In this document: positions 1 to 8,031 of the stretch, piece after piece | Layout of the letters: the number at the start of each line of letters is the position of its first letter | Position numbering within the stretch: the first letter of the stretch is position 1 | NCBI GenBank assembly: GCA_021736645.1 | Contig: JAIPFM010000228.1 | Span: forward strand, 1-44,165 | DNA from: Phycisphaerae bacterium | Lineage (GTDB): Bacteria; Planctomycetota; Phycisphaerae; Sedimentisphaerales; Anaerobacaceae | Reading direction: 5' to 3' | Length of the DNA: 44,165 bases | The notes under the pieces: generated by a model | Told to the model about the DNA's origin: nothing | The model's input: only the letters and a program-made list of their open reading frames with translations | Database searches by the model: none | Program-made: the position numbers and the translations under genes

Positions 1-464
1 TAATACGGCACGACCCTGAGACCGGCCAAAGGCTTGGACACATGTGATCGCACAGCCTCTTCCCCGATGTCACTGATTACCACATCCAGCGCATGGCGCA
101 CCTTGACGGTCCCATTGTACTGCATACCGCCAGCCGCCAATGTGGCCTTGATCTCAGCCCGAAGTTCTGGATTCTCCGCCAGGTATTTGTTGGTCTTGCG
201 CAGGACCAGATAGCAGCCACTGCAAGGCGCCACCAGATCCCTGCCCTGAGCTTCTGCGATGGCCAGATTTCTGGCACCCAGGGCAAAGGAAAGCCTCTCA
301 TTGACCGCCATATAGGCTGTGGCCCCGCAACAATTCCAATCGTCGAGTTCTTCGAGCACCACGCCCAGGCATTCGGCCACTGATCGTGTAGACACGTCAT
401 AGGCCCGGTTCGTGGCCTCAAGAGAACAGCCTGGAAAATAAGCATATGCCTGTATGTTATTCAT
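1..464 (-). CDS. hdrB: HdrB-like heterodisulfide reductase subunit B, N-terminal part (runs off left edge)
   Basis: Translating the minus strand from the ATG at 462-464 gives about 154 residues with no stop before the window edge. The N-terminus reads AYAYFPGCSLEATNRAY, followed by a DDWNCCGATAYMA block and APCSGC. This is the first CCG-type cysteine motif (C...CC...CxxC) that binds a non-cubane [4Fe-4S] cluster in HdrB and related thiol/disulfide-active subunits. The second CCG motif should lie outside the window. The start codon overlaps the stop of the upstream hdrC by ATGA, so the pair is translationally coupled. This is the second HdrBC set of the operon. It lies beside a cytochrome b rather than an HdrA, so it may form a membrane-linked HdrDE- or DsrMK-like unit (inference). 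The substrate is unknown. Confidence 0.9.
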   Translation of the reverse strand, partial: MNNIQAYAYFPGCSLEATNRAYDVSTRSVAECLGVVLEELDDWNCCGATAYMAVNERLSFALGARNLAIAEAQGRDLVAPCSGCYLVLRKTNKYLAENPELRAEIKATLAAGGMQYNGTVKVRHALDVVISDIGEEAVRSHVSKPLAGLRVVPY

Positions 465-1030
465 GATACGTCATGATCCTCCACGGCTGCAACTATCTGT
501 CTGAAAGAGTCAATGCCTCTAATCGTATGAGGAATAAATGACAGCCTGCCTCTAGCAAACAACCGCCAGGTCAATTTCAATTGACCCAATATTTGAAATG
601 GATTCATACGCAAATAGTACTTTCTGAGCAGTTTGGTCTCTGCATTGCGGCCATGATGGTTCACGACCTCCATGAACGCCTGTGACATGACAGCATTGGT
701 AGTCCTGCTGGGACAGAGCTTGTGCTTGACACCCAGACGCTTGAGTTCATACATCACATCCGTAAAGGGGATCTTTGCCGGACAACGCACGGAACAGGAA
801 TAGCAGGATGCACACAGCCAGACCGTATTTGACTTGAGCACACGATCCAGCATACCGGCACGCAGCGCAGCGATCACTTCCCTGGGGCCATAGTCCATGG
901 CGCCGCTGCTGGGACACGAGCCCGAACAGGTGCCGCACTGGATACATTTGTCGATGGTCTGTCCCCCGGGAAGTGCGCGAACACGTTCAAGTAATTCACG
1001 GCTCAAGCTCTCTGCCTTTGTATTGGACAC
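461..1030 (-). CDS. hdrC: HdrC-like 4Fe-4S subunit (distal copy)
   Basis: The 189-residue protein carries two ferredoxin motifs: CIQCGTCSGSCP near residue 29 and CASCYSCSVRCP near residue 73. Each is CxxCxxCxxxCP, as in HdrC and the HdrC-like half of HdrD. The C-terminal ~90 residues are basic and helical with the HdrC-type ending (PHTIRGIDSFRQIV). The start is GTG at 1028-1030, chosen because AAGGAG lies 7 bases upstream. The stop overlaps the HdrB start (ATGA). HdrC passes electrons from a partner (HdrA or a cytochrome b) to HdrB. The nearest upstream gene here is a cytochrome b, which suggests quinone- or cytochrome-linked electron flow. It is homologous to, but distinct from, the HdrC at 16342-16905. 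Confidence 0.92.
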   Translation of the reverse strand: MSNTKAESLSRELLERVRALPGGQTIDKCIQCGTCSGSCPSSGAMDYGPREVIAALRAGMLDRVLKSNTVWLCASCYSCSVRCPAKIPFTDVMYELKRLGVKHKLCPSRTTNAVMSQAFMEVVNHHGRNAETKLLRKYYLRMNPFQILGQLKLTWRLFARGRLSFIPHTIRGIDSFRQIVAAVEDHDVS

Positions 1031-1104
1031 AACACACTCCTTAACCCACGAATCTTGATCAGGACTACAGGCACAGCCGAACTCTTCGCCAGCCTGACAA
1101 AGCC

Positions 1105-1641
1105 CTATTTGTTTGACCTTTCAAACTGACCGGAACATCGACTCCAGACAGCCGACAAGACATATAACATCACAGAGGACGACACCACCACAGCACTCCA
1201 GACATGGACTCTCACCACGCAGATCTGTTGTTCCATGGTAAACCAGGAAAACATATTCATCGTCACAGACAGAATCAAAGGCACGGCTGATACCAGCATG
1301 ACCCAGTAGCAGCATTTCTTCGCGGTGTCAGGGCGAGTCACATCATCCGGCTCACACACCGACTTCAGCCACCGCCAGTTCACGCCTGAAAAACGATGGC
1401 GATGTGCCGTGAGCAGCGTCCACGCGGCCATCGCAACGGCAAATACGCCGCCTGCAGTCACATGGGTCATTCGGGCATAGCCGTGCATCTCCACTTGCCT
1501 GGGCATGCCGTAAAATCCCGTGATTGCCAAACTGACCACACAAACAAAGACAATCACCCAGGCCAGCCGTCTCAAGGCTGCCCGAACGCTAATCCTCTTC
1601 GAATGAGGGGGTGTCTCAGTGTGTGTCTCTTTCCGGATCAT
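1105..1641 (-). CDS. Small cytochrome b-type membrane subunit (four TM helices)
   Basis: The 178-residue product starts at the ATG at 1639-1641, 2 bases after the stop of the heptaheme cytochrome gene and preceded by an AAAGGGG ribosome binding site. An in-frame start further upstream would overlap the cytochrome gene by over 100 bases and is not preferred. Hydrophobic segments lie near residues 25-45, 65-80, 110-132 and 142-163. Histidines in or beside them (MHGYARMTHVTAGG, TAHRHRFSG, VRVHVW) are candidate heme b ligands. Size and layout resemble the cytochrome b subunits of Ni,Fe-hydrogenase, formate dehydrogenase and HdrE. Placed between a periplasmic heptaheme cytochrome and a cytoplasmic HdrCB pair, it is a plausible transmembrane electron conduit between them (inference). 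Confidence 0.78.
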   Translation of the reverse strand: MIRKETHTETPPHSKRISVRAALRRLAWVIVFVCVVSLAITGFYGMPRQVEMHGYARMTHVTAGGVFAVAMAAWTLLTAHRHRFSGVNWRWLKSVCEPDDVTRPDTAKKCCYWVMLVSAVPLILSVTMNMFSWFTMEQQICVVRVHVWSAVVVSSSVMLYVLSAVWSRCSGQFERSNK

Positions 1642-1643
1642 AC

Positions 1644-3422
1644 TCAATCCCCTTTGCCCAACGCCCTGATGATACAGTGCACCGCACGGCATCCAAAGCA
1701 CAGGAGGGTCACCATCAGCACCCCGCCGGCCCCAAGCAGCACGGCCTTGAGCCACTCACGGTATTTGAAACTCCTGCCAAATCGACGGGCCCACACGGGG
1801 TCCAACTGTTGGAATTCAATCATGGGGACCACACGGCCCTGATCTGACGCCAACAGGGAATCCACAGGCACCTGGCCAAAGAAAAACGCAGAGGCTTCCT
1901 GGTGGCAATCCCGACAGGTTCGCACGCCCAAGGCCTGAGCCGCCGGGCGCACCGCATGGCCTGCCGGCCACAAACAGGGCTCTGCAGCCGGATGTTTCAT
2001 GGCCATGAGCCGGTCTTTGTCATCCCGCTTATGCACGAGGCCGCCGCACACATACACGGGCACACCGGCGGTGTCTTCCAGGGTCTCCAGCCCCCGAAGC
2101 ATGTCGATTACATGGTCATCTGTCAAGGCAGGCCAATTGCCGTCTTCAGAGAGGAAACGCGGCTTGACAATCTGACTCGCAACCTTGCGAACCTGCGCGA
2201 CAGGCACAGGTGATACCTGTCCATCAGACAGAACGCCCCAATAGGCGGGCCAGATCATTTTACACGGTACAATGCGCTGGTTTTCCCCTTTGGCATACAC
2301 CGGATAATAGAGATGCGGCAGGGCCTGGTGCTCCTTTCGCGCGAAGGTCGTACCCAGCTGATGTGAACGCGATGTCTTCACCTGTCCGACAGAATGTTCC
2401 GGCCAGGGGCCCGAGTGACATGTCACGCAGGCCAGTTTTTCAAAATGCAGCGGAGGGATCCCTTTATGCTGAGGCACCGGCGCGCCGAGTCTTCCAGCCG
2501 TGGGCTGGTCTGCATGGGGATTCCCCAGGTGGCAGCCGCGGCAGGTCAGCAGGTCCTTGCCCAGGCTGTTGGCGTCCAGGTGCTCTGACAATGCCCCACT
2601 GGTCATCTTGTGATCCAGCGTGGCCTGATGACAATCCACACATCGAAGGCCGGCGATCTGATGCACATCCCCATCATGCCGGAATTCTCTGGAATCCTGA
2701 ACGTTGATCCAAGCCGTGGAATGACAATACTCACATCGCTGATCCGCGATGTGTTTTGTCAGATCCAAAAACAGGTCATTGTGATCATCAAACCCAGCGG
2801 CCGAATAGTGGGCCCAAGGCGGCGTGTCGCCCCATCCCCCCGACACCGTGGCCACACCGCTGCTGGCAGTCGCCGCCCAGGTCAGTTGGCCTCGACGCAG
2901 ACGGTCTCCGTACCCCCCTGCACCGCCAGGATCCACACGTGCGTCCTGACTGTGACAGATCAGACAATTGATTTCAAGAGGCCCGCCTCCAGGCAGATGG
3001 TGTGCAAATTGCCGGACAAAGGCCTGGTCATTCAATCCCACCTGATCAGGATGCAGCGTGTGAGGCCGGGCACGATAGGACAAGGGAATCTGTACGCCCA
3101 GACTTGGATCAGCATAGATCCAGGGTTCAGCGTTTTGCCCGGGCTCGACCTGGCCGGTCATCCCGTTAAAATGCGTTCCCTGGGCAACGACATTCACATC
3201 GTGACACCGATTACAGGACTGAGTGATGGAAAATGGTCCCTGGGTTCGGGCCTCAGGTGTAATCTTTGTCCCCCGAACCCCATTGCTATCGGCCACATAC
3301 AGCCCGATTCTATGCACGTACACAGACCGGTTGCCATCATCCAGATCGCCAGGCTGTTGCGCGAATGTCAAGCTATTCGTTAATCCAAGCACCATGATTA
3401 CACTCAAACCTATACTGGTCAT
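1644..3422 (-). CDS. Heptaheme c-type cytochrome with C-terminal membrane anchor
   Basis: The 592-residue protein has an N-terminal signal peptide (hydrophobic to about residue 21, ending TFAQ) and seven CxxCH sites: CNRCH, CLICH, CEYCH, CVDCH, CRGCH, CVTCH and CRDCH. A hydrophobic segment near residues 562-580 (AVLLGAGGVLMVTLLCFGC) would anchor it in the inner membrane with the heme domain in the periplasm. The spacing between hemes is long and irregular, unlike small tetraheme cytochromes c3. I do not recognise the family. The start has AGGGCA a few bases upstream. The cytochrome b gene follows after 2 bases, so the two probably form one complex, with periplasmic hemes handing electrons to or from heme b. 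Confidence 0.85.
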   Translation of the reverse strand: MTSIGLSVIMVLGLTNSLTFAQQPGDLDDGNRSVYVHRIGLYVADSNGVRGTKITPEARTQGPFSITQSCNRCHDVNVVAQGTHFNGMTGQVEPGQNAEPWIYADPSLGVQIPLSYRARPHTLHPDQVGLNDQAFVRQFAHHLPGGGPLEINCLICHSQDARVDPGGAGGYGDRLRRGQLTWAATASSGVATVSGGWGDTPPWAHYSAAGFDDHNDLFLDLTKHIADQRCEYCHSTAWINVQDSREFRHDGDVHQIAGLRCVDCHQATLDHKMTSGALSEHLDANSLGKDLLTCRGCHLGNPHADQPTAGRLGAPVPQHKGIPPLHFEKLACVTCHSGPWPEHSVGQVKTSRSHQLGTTFARKEHQALPHLYYPVYAKGENQRIVPCKMIWPAYWGVLSDGQVSPVPVAQVRKVASQIVKPRFLSEDGNWPALTDDHVIDMLRGLETLEDTAGVPVYVCGGLVHKRDDKDRLMAMKHPAAEPCLWPAGHAVRPAAQALGVRTCRDCHQEASAFFFGQVPVDSLLASDQGRVVPMIEFQQLDPVWARRFGRSFKYREWLKAVLLGAGGVLMVTLLCFGCRAVHCIIRALGKGD

Positions 3423-3482
3423 ATTCTGCCCTTGAACGGCGCTCGGAATAGTGATAAAGCGGTGTCATACTCCGCCGTGGTG

Positions 3483-4475
3483 CTACTCCTTGCGGTATTT
3501 CAATTCTATGTTTTCGTGCTGATCTTCGGTCCTGTTGTCTTCATAAATAAAATGGTATCCGGGTTCCTTGCCTGGGTCGCTGGGGTTGTGACACGGCGTG
3601 CAGGACCGCACGTCGGCATGTTGGAAACCGACCGCCCGAAGCTCGGCGAACGTATAGGGCCGCTTGTTTTCCTTGATGTCCTCCTGGATGACAATCGACT
3701 TGCTGCCCGGACCATGGCACCCTTCACACGTGACGCCTTCATTGTCTGCAGCCTGTTTCTGGGCCTCGGCGTCACCTTCGGCAGCCACCACATAGCCGCC
3801 GGGAATGCCATACCCGCTCGTATGACAGCCGAGACACTCGGGATCCTTGGTGTAATCCTTATTGGGATCAAACTTCAGTTTGGTCTTTTCCTCGGCCCTG
3901 ACACCGGGTTTCAACACTTCAAAGGTGGTGGCCATTTTGGTTTTTCGCCAACTGCTCCACTGCTTGAAGTGACAACTCTTGCATTTCTTGACACCCACGT
4001 AGGTGGCCCCCTGGGAAGAGATGATGCTCAAGCCATCCCTGAACAGCTTGGTGGCCTCTGCCTGCTTGCCCTTTGACTGGCAGAGAAGACCCAACTCATA
4101 TCTGATACGCGAGGCATCCTCTTCCTGATTGAGCAATGCGGTCAGGGCCTGTTCGTCTCTGCCGGACACGGATCCAGGAAAGGCGGTCGAGAGCGCCGTT
4201 TTGAAAAGGGGCATGGCCTTGTCCAACTCGCCATCTTCATAATGAATCAAACCCAATTCATACCCGGCCATGACTGCGGTGCTTTTGTCTGCCAGCAATG
4301 ATTTGAGCGCGGCCTGGGCCTGTTCCAGTTTACCGCTACGCGCATCTAGAGCGGCCTGGTCGATTTTGTCATACATGGCACCTGCGGCGCCAAAGGCAAC
4401 AAGGGTGATCGCCAGCAAGGAAAAAACACAAAGGCAAACGGTGCATCTGATGTGCGAGTTAAACCGACGTCTCAT
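3483..4475 (-). CDS. TPR protein fused to tetraheme cytochrome c554-like domain
   Basis: The 330-residue protein has a signal anchor near residues 13-33. Two or three tetratricopeptide-like repeats follow to about residue 155 (AGYELGLIHYEDGELDKAMPL and IRYELGLLCQSKGKQAEATKLF). The C-terminal domain has four CxxCH sites (CKSCH, CLGCH, CEGCH, CTPCH). The pattern 'YVG..KCKSCH..QW..W..T' followed by 'C.GCH..G' and 'GVTCEGCHGPG' is the one seen in the cytochrome c554 family of periplasmic electron carriers. The ribosome binding site AAGGAG lies 8 bases before the ATG. The TPR part probably docks it to a partner cytochrome. A 158-base spacer with a hairpin-forming repeat separates it from the upstream gene, and a 60-base spacer separates it from the heptaheme gene downstream. 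Confidence 0.85.
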   Translation of the reverse strand: MRRRFNSHIRCTVCLCVFSLLAITLVAFGAAGAMYDKIDQAALDARSGKLEQAQAALKSLLADKSTAVMAGYELGLIHYEDGELDKAMPLFKTALSTAFPGSVSGRDEQALTALLNQEEDASRIRYELGLLCQSKGKQAEATKLFRDGLSIISSQGATYVGVKKCKSCHFKQWSSWRKTKMATTFEVLKPGVRAEEKTKLKFDPNKDYTKDPECLGCHTSGYGIPGGYVVAAEGDAEAQKQAADNEGVTCEGCHGPGSKSIVIQEDIKENKRPYTFAELRAVGFQHADVRSCTPCHNPSDPGKEPGYHFIYEDNRTEDQHENIELKYRKE

Positions 4476-4524
4476 GTCATTGCTCCTTAATTAAGTGACC
4501 TCAACATTTGCAGTATTTTAGCCA

Positions 4525-4611
4525 AGCGAAGCTCTTCGCTAAAGCGGTTCACGATTCCAGGTTCACAGTTAACCCAATAAGCCAGTGTCACCATCCGTGA
4601 ACCGTGAACCT
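4525..4611. repeat. Intergenic hairpin-forming repeats
   Basis: Inside the 158-base gap, AGCGAA (4525-4530) pairs with TTCGCT (4535-4540) across a 4-base loop. CGGTTCACG (4545-4553) is the reverse complement of CGTGAACCG (4596-4604), and AGGTTCAC (4559-4566) of GTGAACCT (4604-4611). Tandem GTTCAC/GTGAAC words of this kind look like a dispersed intergenic repeat. On the transcribed strand they would fold into an RNA hairpin that could stabilise or attenuate the long message (inference). Confidence 0.45.
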
Positions 4612-4633
4612 TTTTAACCTTGTAGTGTCAGGT

Positions 4634-5656
4634 TTACCCTTCCGGGTAGACCAGTTGCAGCGCCCGGAAGTAGGCCTTCATCGCCCTCTCTGAGTCATTG
4701 CAGGCCTGGTAGACGCGACCCAATTCAAAGAACAGCCTGGGAGACGTTGGATCCTGCTGGATCCCCGCCTGCAGACATTGCTCTGCCTCTTCCAGTTTGC
4801 CCACTTCCCGGTTTGCCCATCCCAGGGCCAGGTTGATCCGGGCCTTGTCTCGATTCGTCTGAACCGACACCTCGCTGAGGAGCCTGATGACCACAGGGGC
4901 CTGATCGACCCGGTTGGCCAGACACAGGAGATCCCCCAGGGCCACGGCCACTTCAGGGGAGCCGGGATCGAGCTGATAAGCCATCTGGGCCTGCTCAATC
5001 GCAGGACCCACCCGATTCTTTCCCATCAGCAGCCTGGCCATCTTCAGATGGCGATTTGCCTTGGCTGAGATTGTGCTGTTCGTCACGGTTCGAACGACCG
5101 AGGCCTTGTCGGGGCTGATATCATAGGGGAGTTCCAGGGCCTGAAAAAGCCTGGATTTGATCACAGGCGCCTCATCGTACGCGAGTCCCGGTTTCACGCA
5201 GAGCACCTTGCCCTGACGATCAGAAATCAGCACCGTGGGCGTGGCAATGATGCCAAACTGACCCCAGATGTGATACTGGTCATTCCCCAGGATGTGGATG
5301 GCACAGGGCGCCTCTTTCTGAATGGATGTCATGAGCGTGTTGTCCATATCCTGCAGAACAAAGGCCACCTCACAAGACGTCAGCCTGTCTGCCGGAACGC
5401 TGGACAACGCCCTGTACACAGACTCGACAGCCTCCTGAGAATGTCTTTGCTGAGAGGACAGGAAGGCCAGTATCAGCACCTTGCCGCTGGATCGCGTGTA
5501 GGCATAGGGCTGGCCTGTCACATCCACGGCCGAAAATTCCGGGGCCAATGCGCCCTCGGGGATTCTTCGCGGTGAAGTCGTTTCCTCCCCACCTGTCATC
5601 GTTGACATCACAAGTACAATCACCATCGCCACAAAACTATTCCTTGTCGTTTCCAT
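4634..5656 (-). CDS. Thioredoxin-fold/TPR protein lacking the redox cysteines
   Basis: The 340-residue protein has an N-terminal signal sequence (residues ~7-22). A thioredoxin/AhpC-TSA-like domain covers about residues 35-175 (GALAPEFSAVDVTGQPYAY, VLILAFLSSQQRHSQ, then the cis-Pro region FGIIATPTVLISDRQGKV). Tetratricopeptide repeats follow to the C-terminus (VAVALGDLLCLANRVDQA, INLALGWANREVGKLEEAEQCLQ, LFFELGRVYQACNDSERAMKAY). The CxxC of thioredoxins is absent: the loop after the first strand reads SSQQRHS. It is therefore unlikely to be a disulfide oxidoreductase and may be a scaffold or assembly factor for the neighbouring periplasmic cytochromes. The ATG has AAGGAAA 6 bases upstream. 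It lies 51 bases after the 15-heme-site cytochrome gene. Confidence 0.75.
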   Translation of the reverse strand: METTRNSFVAMVIVLVMSTMTGGEETTSPRRIPEGALAPEFSAVDVTGQPYAYTRSSGKVLILAFLSSQQRHSQEAVESVYRALSSVPADRLTSCEVAFVLQDMDNTLMTSIQKEAPCAIHILGNDQYHIWGQFGIIATPTVLISDRQGKVLCVKPGLAYDEAPVIKSRLFQALELPYDISPDKASVVRTVTNSTISAKANRHLKMARLLMGKNRVGPAIEQAQMAYQLDPGSPEVAVALGDLLCLANRVDQAPVVIRLLSEVSVQTNRDKARINLALGWANREVGKLEEAEQCLQAGIQQDPTSPRLFFELGRVYQACNDSERAMKAYFRALQLVYPEG

Positions 5657-5707
5657 GATGATTTCCTTTCAATTTTCTCAACAGGCGAAGACCTGCGGAG
5701 TGCTTTC

Positions 5708-7081
5708 TTACCTTGGAACCAGGCCGGATAGCCGGGTTCGTCGCCTTGCCGGCTTCACGGTATAGTCCACGGCGTTTTGTCTGTCATAGGCCTTTGCCAT
5801 ATGGCATCCCGGACTGCAGAGTCCCCCGGTATCGGTTTTGTTGAAATTGATCGGCAGACTCTTCCATCCGCCATAGGGGACGCTCATCCGGATATGTTTG
5901 GGCTGGTCGCTGGCATGGGTCTGATGGCACGCCCGACAGGTTCGACCACGGCGTTCCTTGTTCACGTGCAGGAAATGGAGATTCTGGGTGCCATTTCGAA
6001 AATCTGTCAGCGCGTCCGTGGTGGACGTTCGAACCAGCGTCTTTTCATGACAGCCAAAACACAACTCATATTTCGTCTCATCAAATGAGCTATAGAATTC
6101 CGCCGGATAGGCCTGGGCCAGCATCCGGAACTGGTCACTGCCATGCGTCATGTGACACCCGCTGCAGTCATCCTCTTTGATGGGCCCGTGGAGATAGGTC
6201 TTGTCCTTGATCTGGTCAATAAACGCAGGCAGCACCTCGCTCGGGGTCACGCCCTGGGCCTTGTCATGACAGGTCAGGCACAGGGTGGTTGGCACACTGG
6301 CCAACAGGAATTTCACAGACGACCCATGAGGCGTGTGACATTTCAGGCATCCGCCCGGCTCCGACACCACATTGTGCTGGTGCTTCGAGGTCTGGGTCTG
6401 GGTCTGGATGTCTTCATGACAGGGAAAACACATCTCCGGCGCCTCCGCCTTGAGCATGGTCCAGTTGTTGGCCCCATGCGGATCATGACAGCCCACACAG
6501 TTGTCTCGCACAGGCTCGTGCACAAACTCCATGCCCGCCACCTCTTCCTGGGTGGTGACATGACAGAACACACACAGCTCGTCCAGACCCATGGTCAAGA
6601 GGTTTTCATGATCGCTTTCGTGGGCGGTGTGACATAATGAGCACTCGCCGACAGCGGTCGGGCCGTGAAGATGCGTCGCCTCCTCAGCCACCTCATGGCA
6701 TTCCATACACATCTCGCCCACCGTGGGGGCCAGCAAGAGCGACTGATATTCACTGGCGTGCGGCTCGTGACATTGTCTGCACTCGCCGTCATCCAGCGCT
6801 CCGTGCACATAGGCCTTACTCAGCTCGTCGTGGCACTGGATGCAGAGCCCGGGCTCCTCCTCGGTGAATTTAAAGGTGTGCGTCTTCACATCCGTCAGTT
6901 CATGGCATGCTTCGCAGCTGCCCTCATTCACCGGATCATGTATCACAGGTTTTGAGAGGTGTTCACTATGACACTCGCTGGTGACACAACTCTCCGACTC
7001 CGTCTGCGGCTTTTCCACACAGACCGCCGAGGACGCCATGCCCAAGAGTATGAGTAACATCGTAATATTCTGTCTCATCAT
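5708..7081 (-). CDS. Periplasmic multiheme cytochrome, about 15 heme sites (doubled CXXCH type)
   Basis: The 457-residue protein has a signal peptide (residues 1-21) and thirteen canonical CxxCH sites: CEACH, CIQCH, CRQCH, CMECH, CSLCH, CVFCH, CVGCH, CFPCH, CLKCH, CLTCH, CSGCH, CFGCH and CRACH. Two atypical sites are added: a CX4CH at the N-terminus (CVTSECH) and a CX3CH near the C-terminus (CSPGCH). The units recur every ~25-35 residues as 'HGP....C..CH..H.S......L......LC..CH', the doubled-CXXCH architecture. Such proteins act as periplasmic molecular wires. It follows FlxA by 77 bases and is the first of the cytochrome genes downstream of the cytoplasmic bifurcation genes, which suggests it belongs to the same pathway. 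The C-terminal tail is short and arginine-rich. Confidence 0.88.
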   Translation of the reverse strand: MMRQNITMLLILLGMASSAVCVEKPQTESESCVTSECHSEHLSKPVIHDPVNEGSCEACHELTDVKTHTFKFTEEEPGLCIQCHDELSKAYVHGALDDGECRQCHEPHASEYQSLLLAPTVGEMCMECHEVAEEATHLHGPTAVGECSLCHTAHESDHENLLTMGLDELCVFCHVTTQEEVAGMEFVHEPVRDNCVGCHDPHGANNWTMLKAEAPEMCFPCHEDIQTQTQTSKHQHNVVSEPGGCLKCHTPHGSSVKFLLASVPTTLCLTCHDKAQGVTPSEVLPAFIDQIKDKTYLHGPIKEDDCSGCHMTHGSDQFRMLAQAYPAEFYSSFDETKYELCFGCHEKTLVRTSTTDALTDFRNGTQNLHFLHVNKERRGRTCRACHQTHASDQPKHIRMSVPYGGWKSLPINFNKTDTGGLCSPGCHMAKAYDRQNAVDYTVKPARRRTRLSGLVPR

Positions 7082-7158
7082 TCTGCACCTGATCTTGCCG
7101 CCAGGGTGGATGCTTAGGCTTCCTGCCGATGTCGATCCGCATGCCTGCGGGCCGCCAC

Positions 7159-8031
7159 TCAGAACTCGTTTGGCAAGGCCTCCAAGTCACTGCACCGAAA
7201 TATTGGTCCGTCTTTGCACACATACAGATTGCCGACATTGCAGCGACCGCATTTGCCCACGCCGCACTTCATCCGGTTTTCGAGCGTGGTGTACACGGAC
7301 GCCCGTGAAAATCCCAGTTCCACCAGGGCCGCCAGTACAAACTTGATCATAATGGGGGGACCGCACACCACCACTATCGTGTTTTGGGACGCGGGCTTCA
7401 TCTTTGTCAATACCGTGGGCACAAAACCGACCTCGCCCTGCCACTGAGGGGTTTCGCCGCCAGGATCGACGGTGTAAAGCGTTTTCACATCCTTCCTCTG
7501 CTGCCAATTCTCCAGCCTCTCTTTGTACACGAGATCGTCCACGCTCCGCGCTCCGTACAAGATGGCGATATCCTTGAACTGATCCCGAAGGTCCAGACAA
7601 TTTCTAATTAACGAGTTAAGAGGGGCCAGTCCGATACCGCCGGCCACGAAGAGCAGGTTCTTTCCCTGCATCTCGTCGATCGGGAACCAGTTGCCGTAGG
7701 GACCCCGAAAGCCGATGATGTCACCCACATTACACTGGTGCAGTTCATTGGTGACCTTGCCCGTGCGTTTCACACTGCATTCGATGTAGCCGGTTTCCGT
7801 GGGCGACGACGCAATACAGAAGGTCGCCTCTCCGGCCCCGAATACCGAGTACAGCCCGAACTGACCCGCGTGAAATTCAAACGCCTCGCCCTGCTGAGCG
7901 TCACAAAATTCCAAACGAAATGTCTTGGTGTCCACGGTCTCGTCTGTGATGGAGACGATGCGCATTTTCAGGACCATGTAGTCCAGGGGAATCAAGGTTC
8001 CTGTCTGATTAGTTGAGAGTGCTTGCGACAT
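7159..8031 (-). CDS. flxA: FlxA-type FAD/NAD(P)-binding oxidoreductase
   Basis: The 290-residue protein has a ferredoxin-reductase fold. An N-terminal FAD barrel has the GEATFCIASSPTE segment in place of the usual RxYS motif. The nucleotide-binding domain follows with LLFVAGGIGLAPLNSLIR. A C-terminal [2Fe-2S] site reads CGVGKCGRCNVGNLYVC, spaced as in PyrK, AsrB and HydG. This is the FlxA subunit type that oxidises NADH and feeds electrons through FlxB/C and MvhD/FlxD to HdrA. The ATG at 8029-8031 overlaps the end of flxB by 23 bases and has AGGAGG about 11 bases upstream. It is the last gene of the soluble Hdr-Flx block. If NuoF in the same operon also binds NADH, this complex has two pyridine-nucleotide entry points. 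Confidence 0.88.
   Translation of the reverse strand: MSQALSTNQTGTLIPLDYMVLKMRIVSITDETVDTKTFRLEFCDAQQGEAFEFHAGQFGLYSVFGAGEATFCIASSPTETGYIECSVKRTGKVTNELHQCNVGDIIGFRGPYGNWFPIDEMQGKNLLFVAGGIGLAPLNSLIRNCLDLRDQFKDIAILYGARSVDDLVYKERLENWQQRKDVKTLYTVDPGGETPQWQGEVGFVPTVLTKMKPASQNTIVVVCGPPIMIKFVLAALVELGFSRASVYTTLENRMKCGVGKCGRCNVGNLYVCKDGPIFRCSDLEALPNEF

Noticed and set aside
3432..4076. A 214-codon hydrophobic open frame on the plus strand
   Set aside because: It is antisense to the TPR/tetraheme cytochrome, has no ribosome binding site, and its apparent membrane segments come from complementing charged codons.
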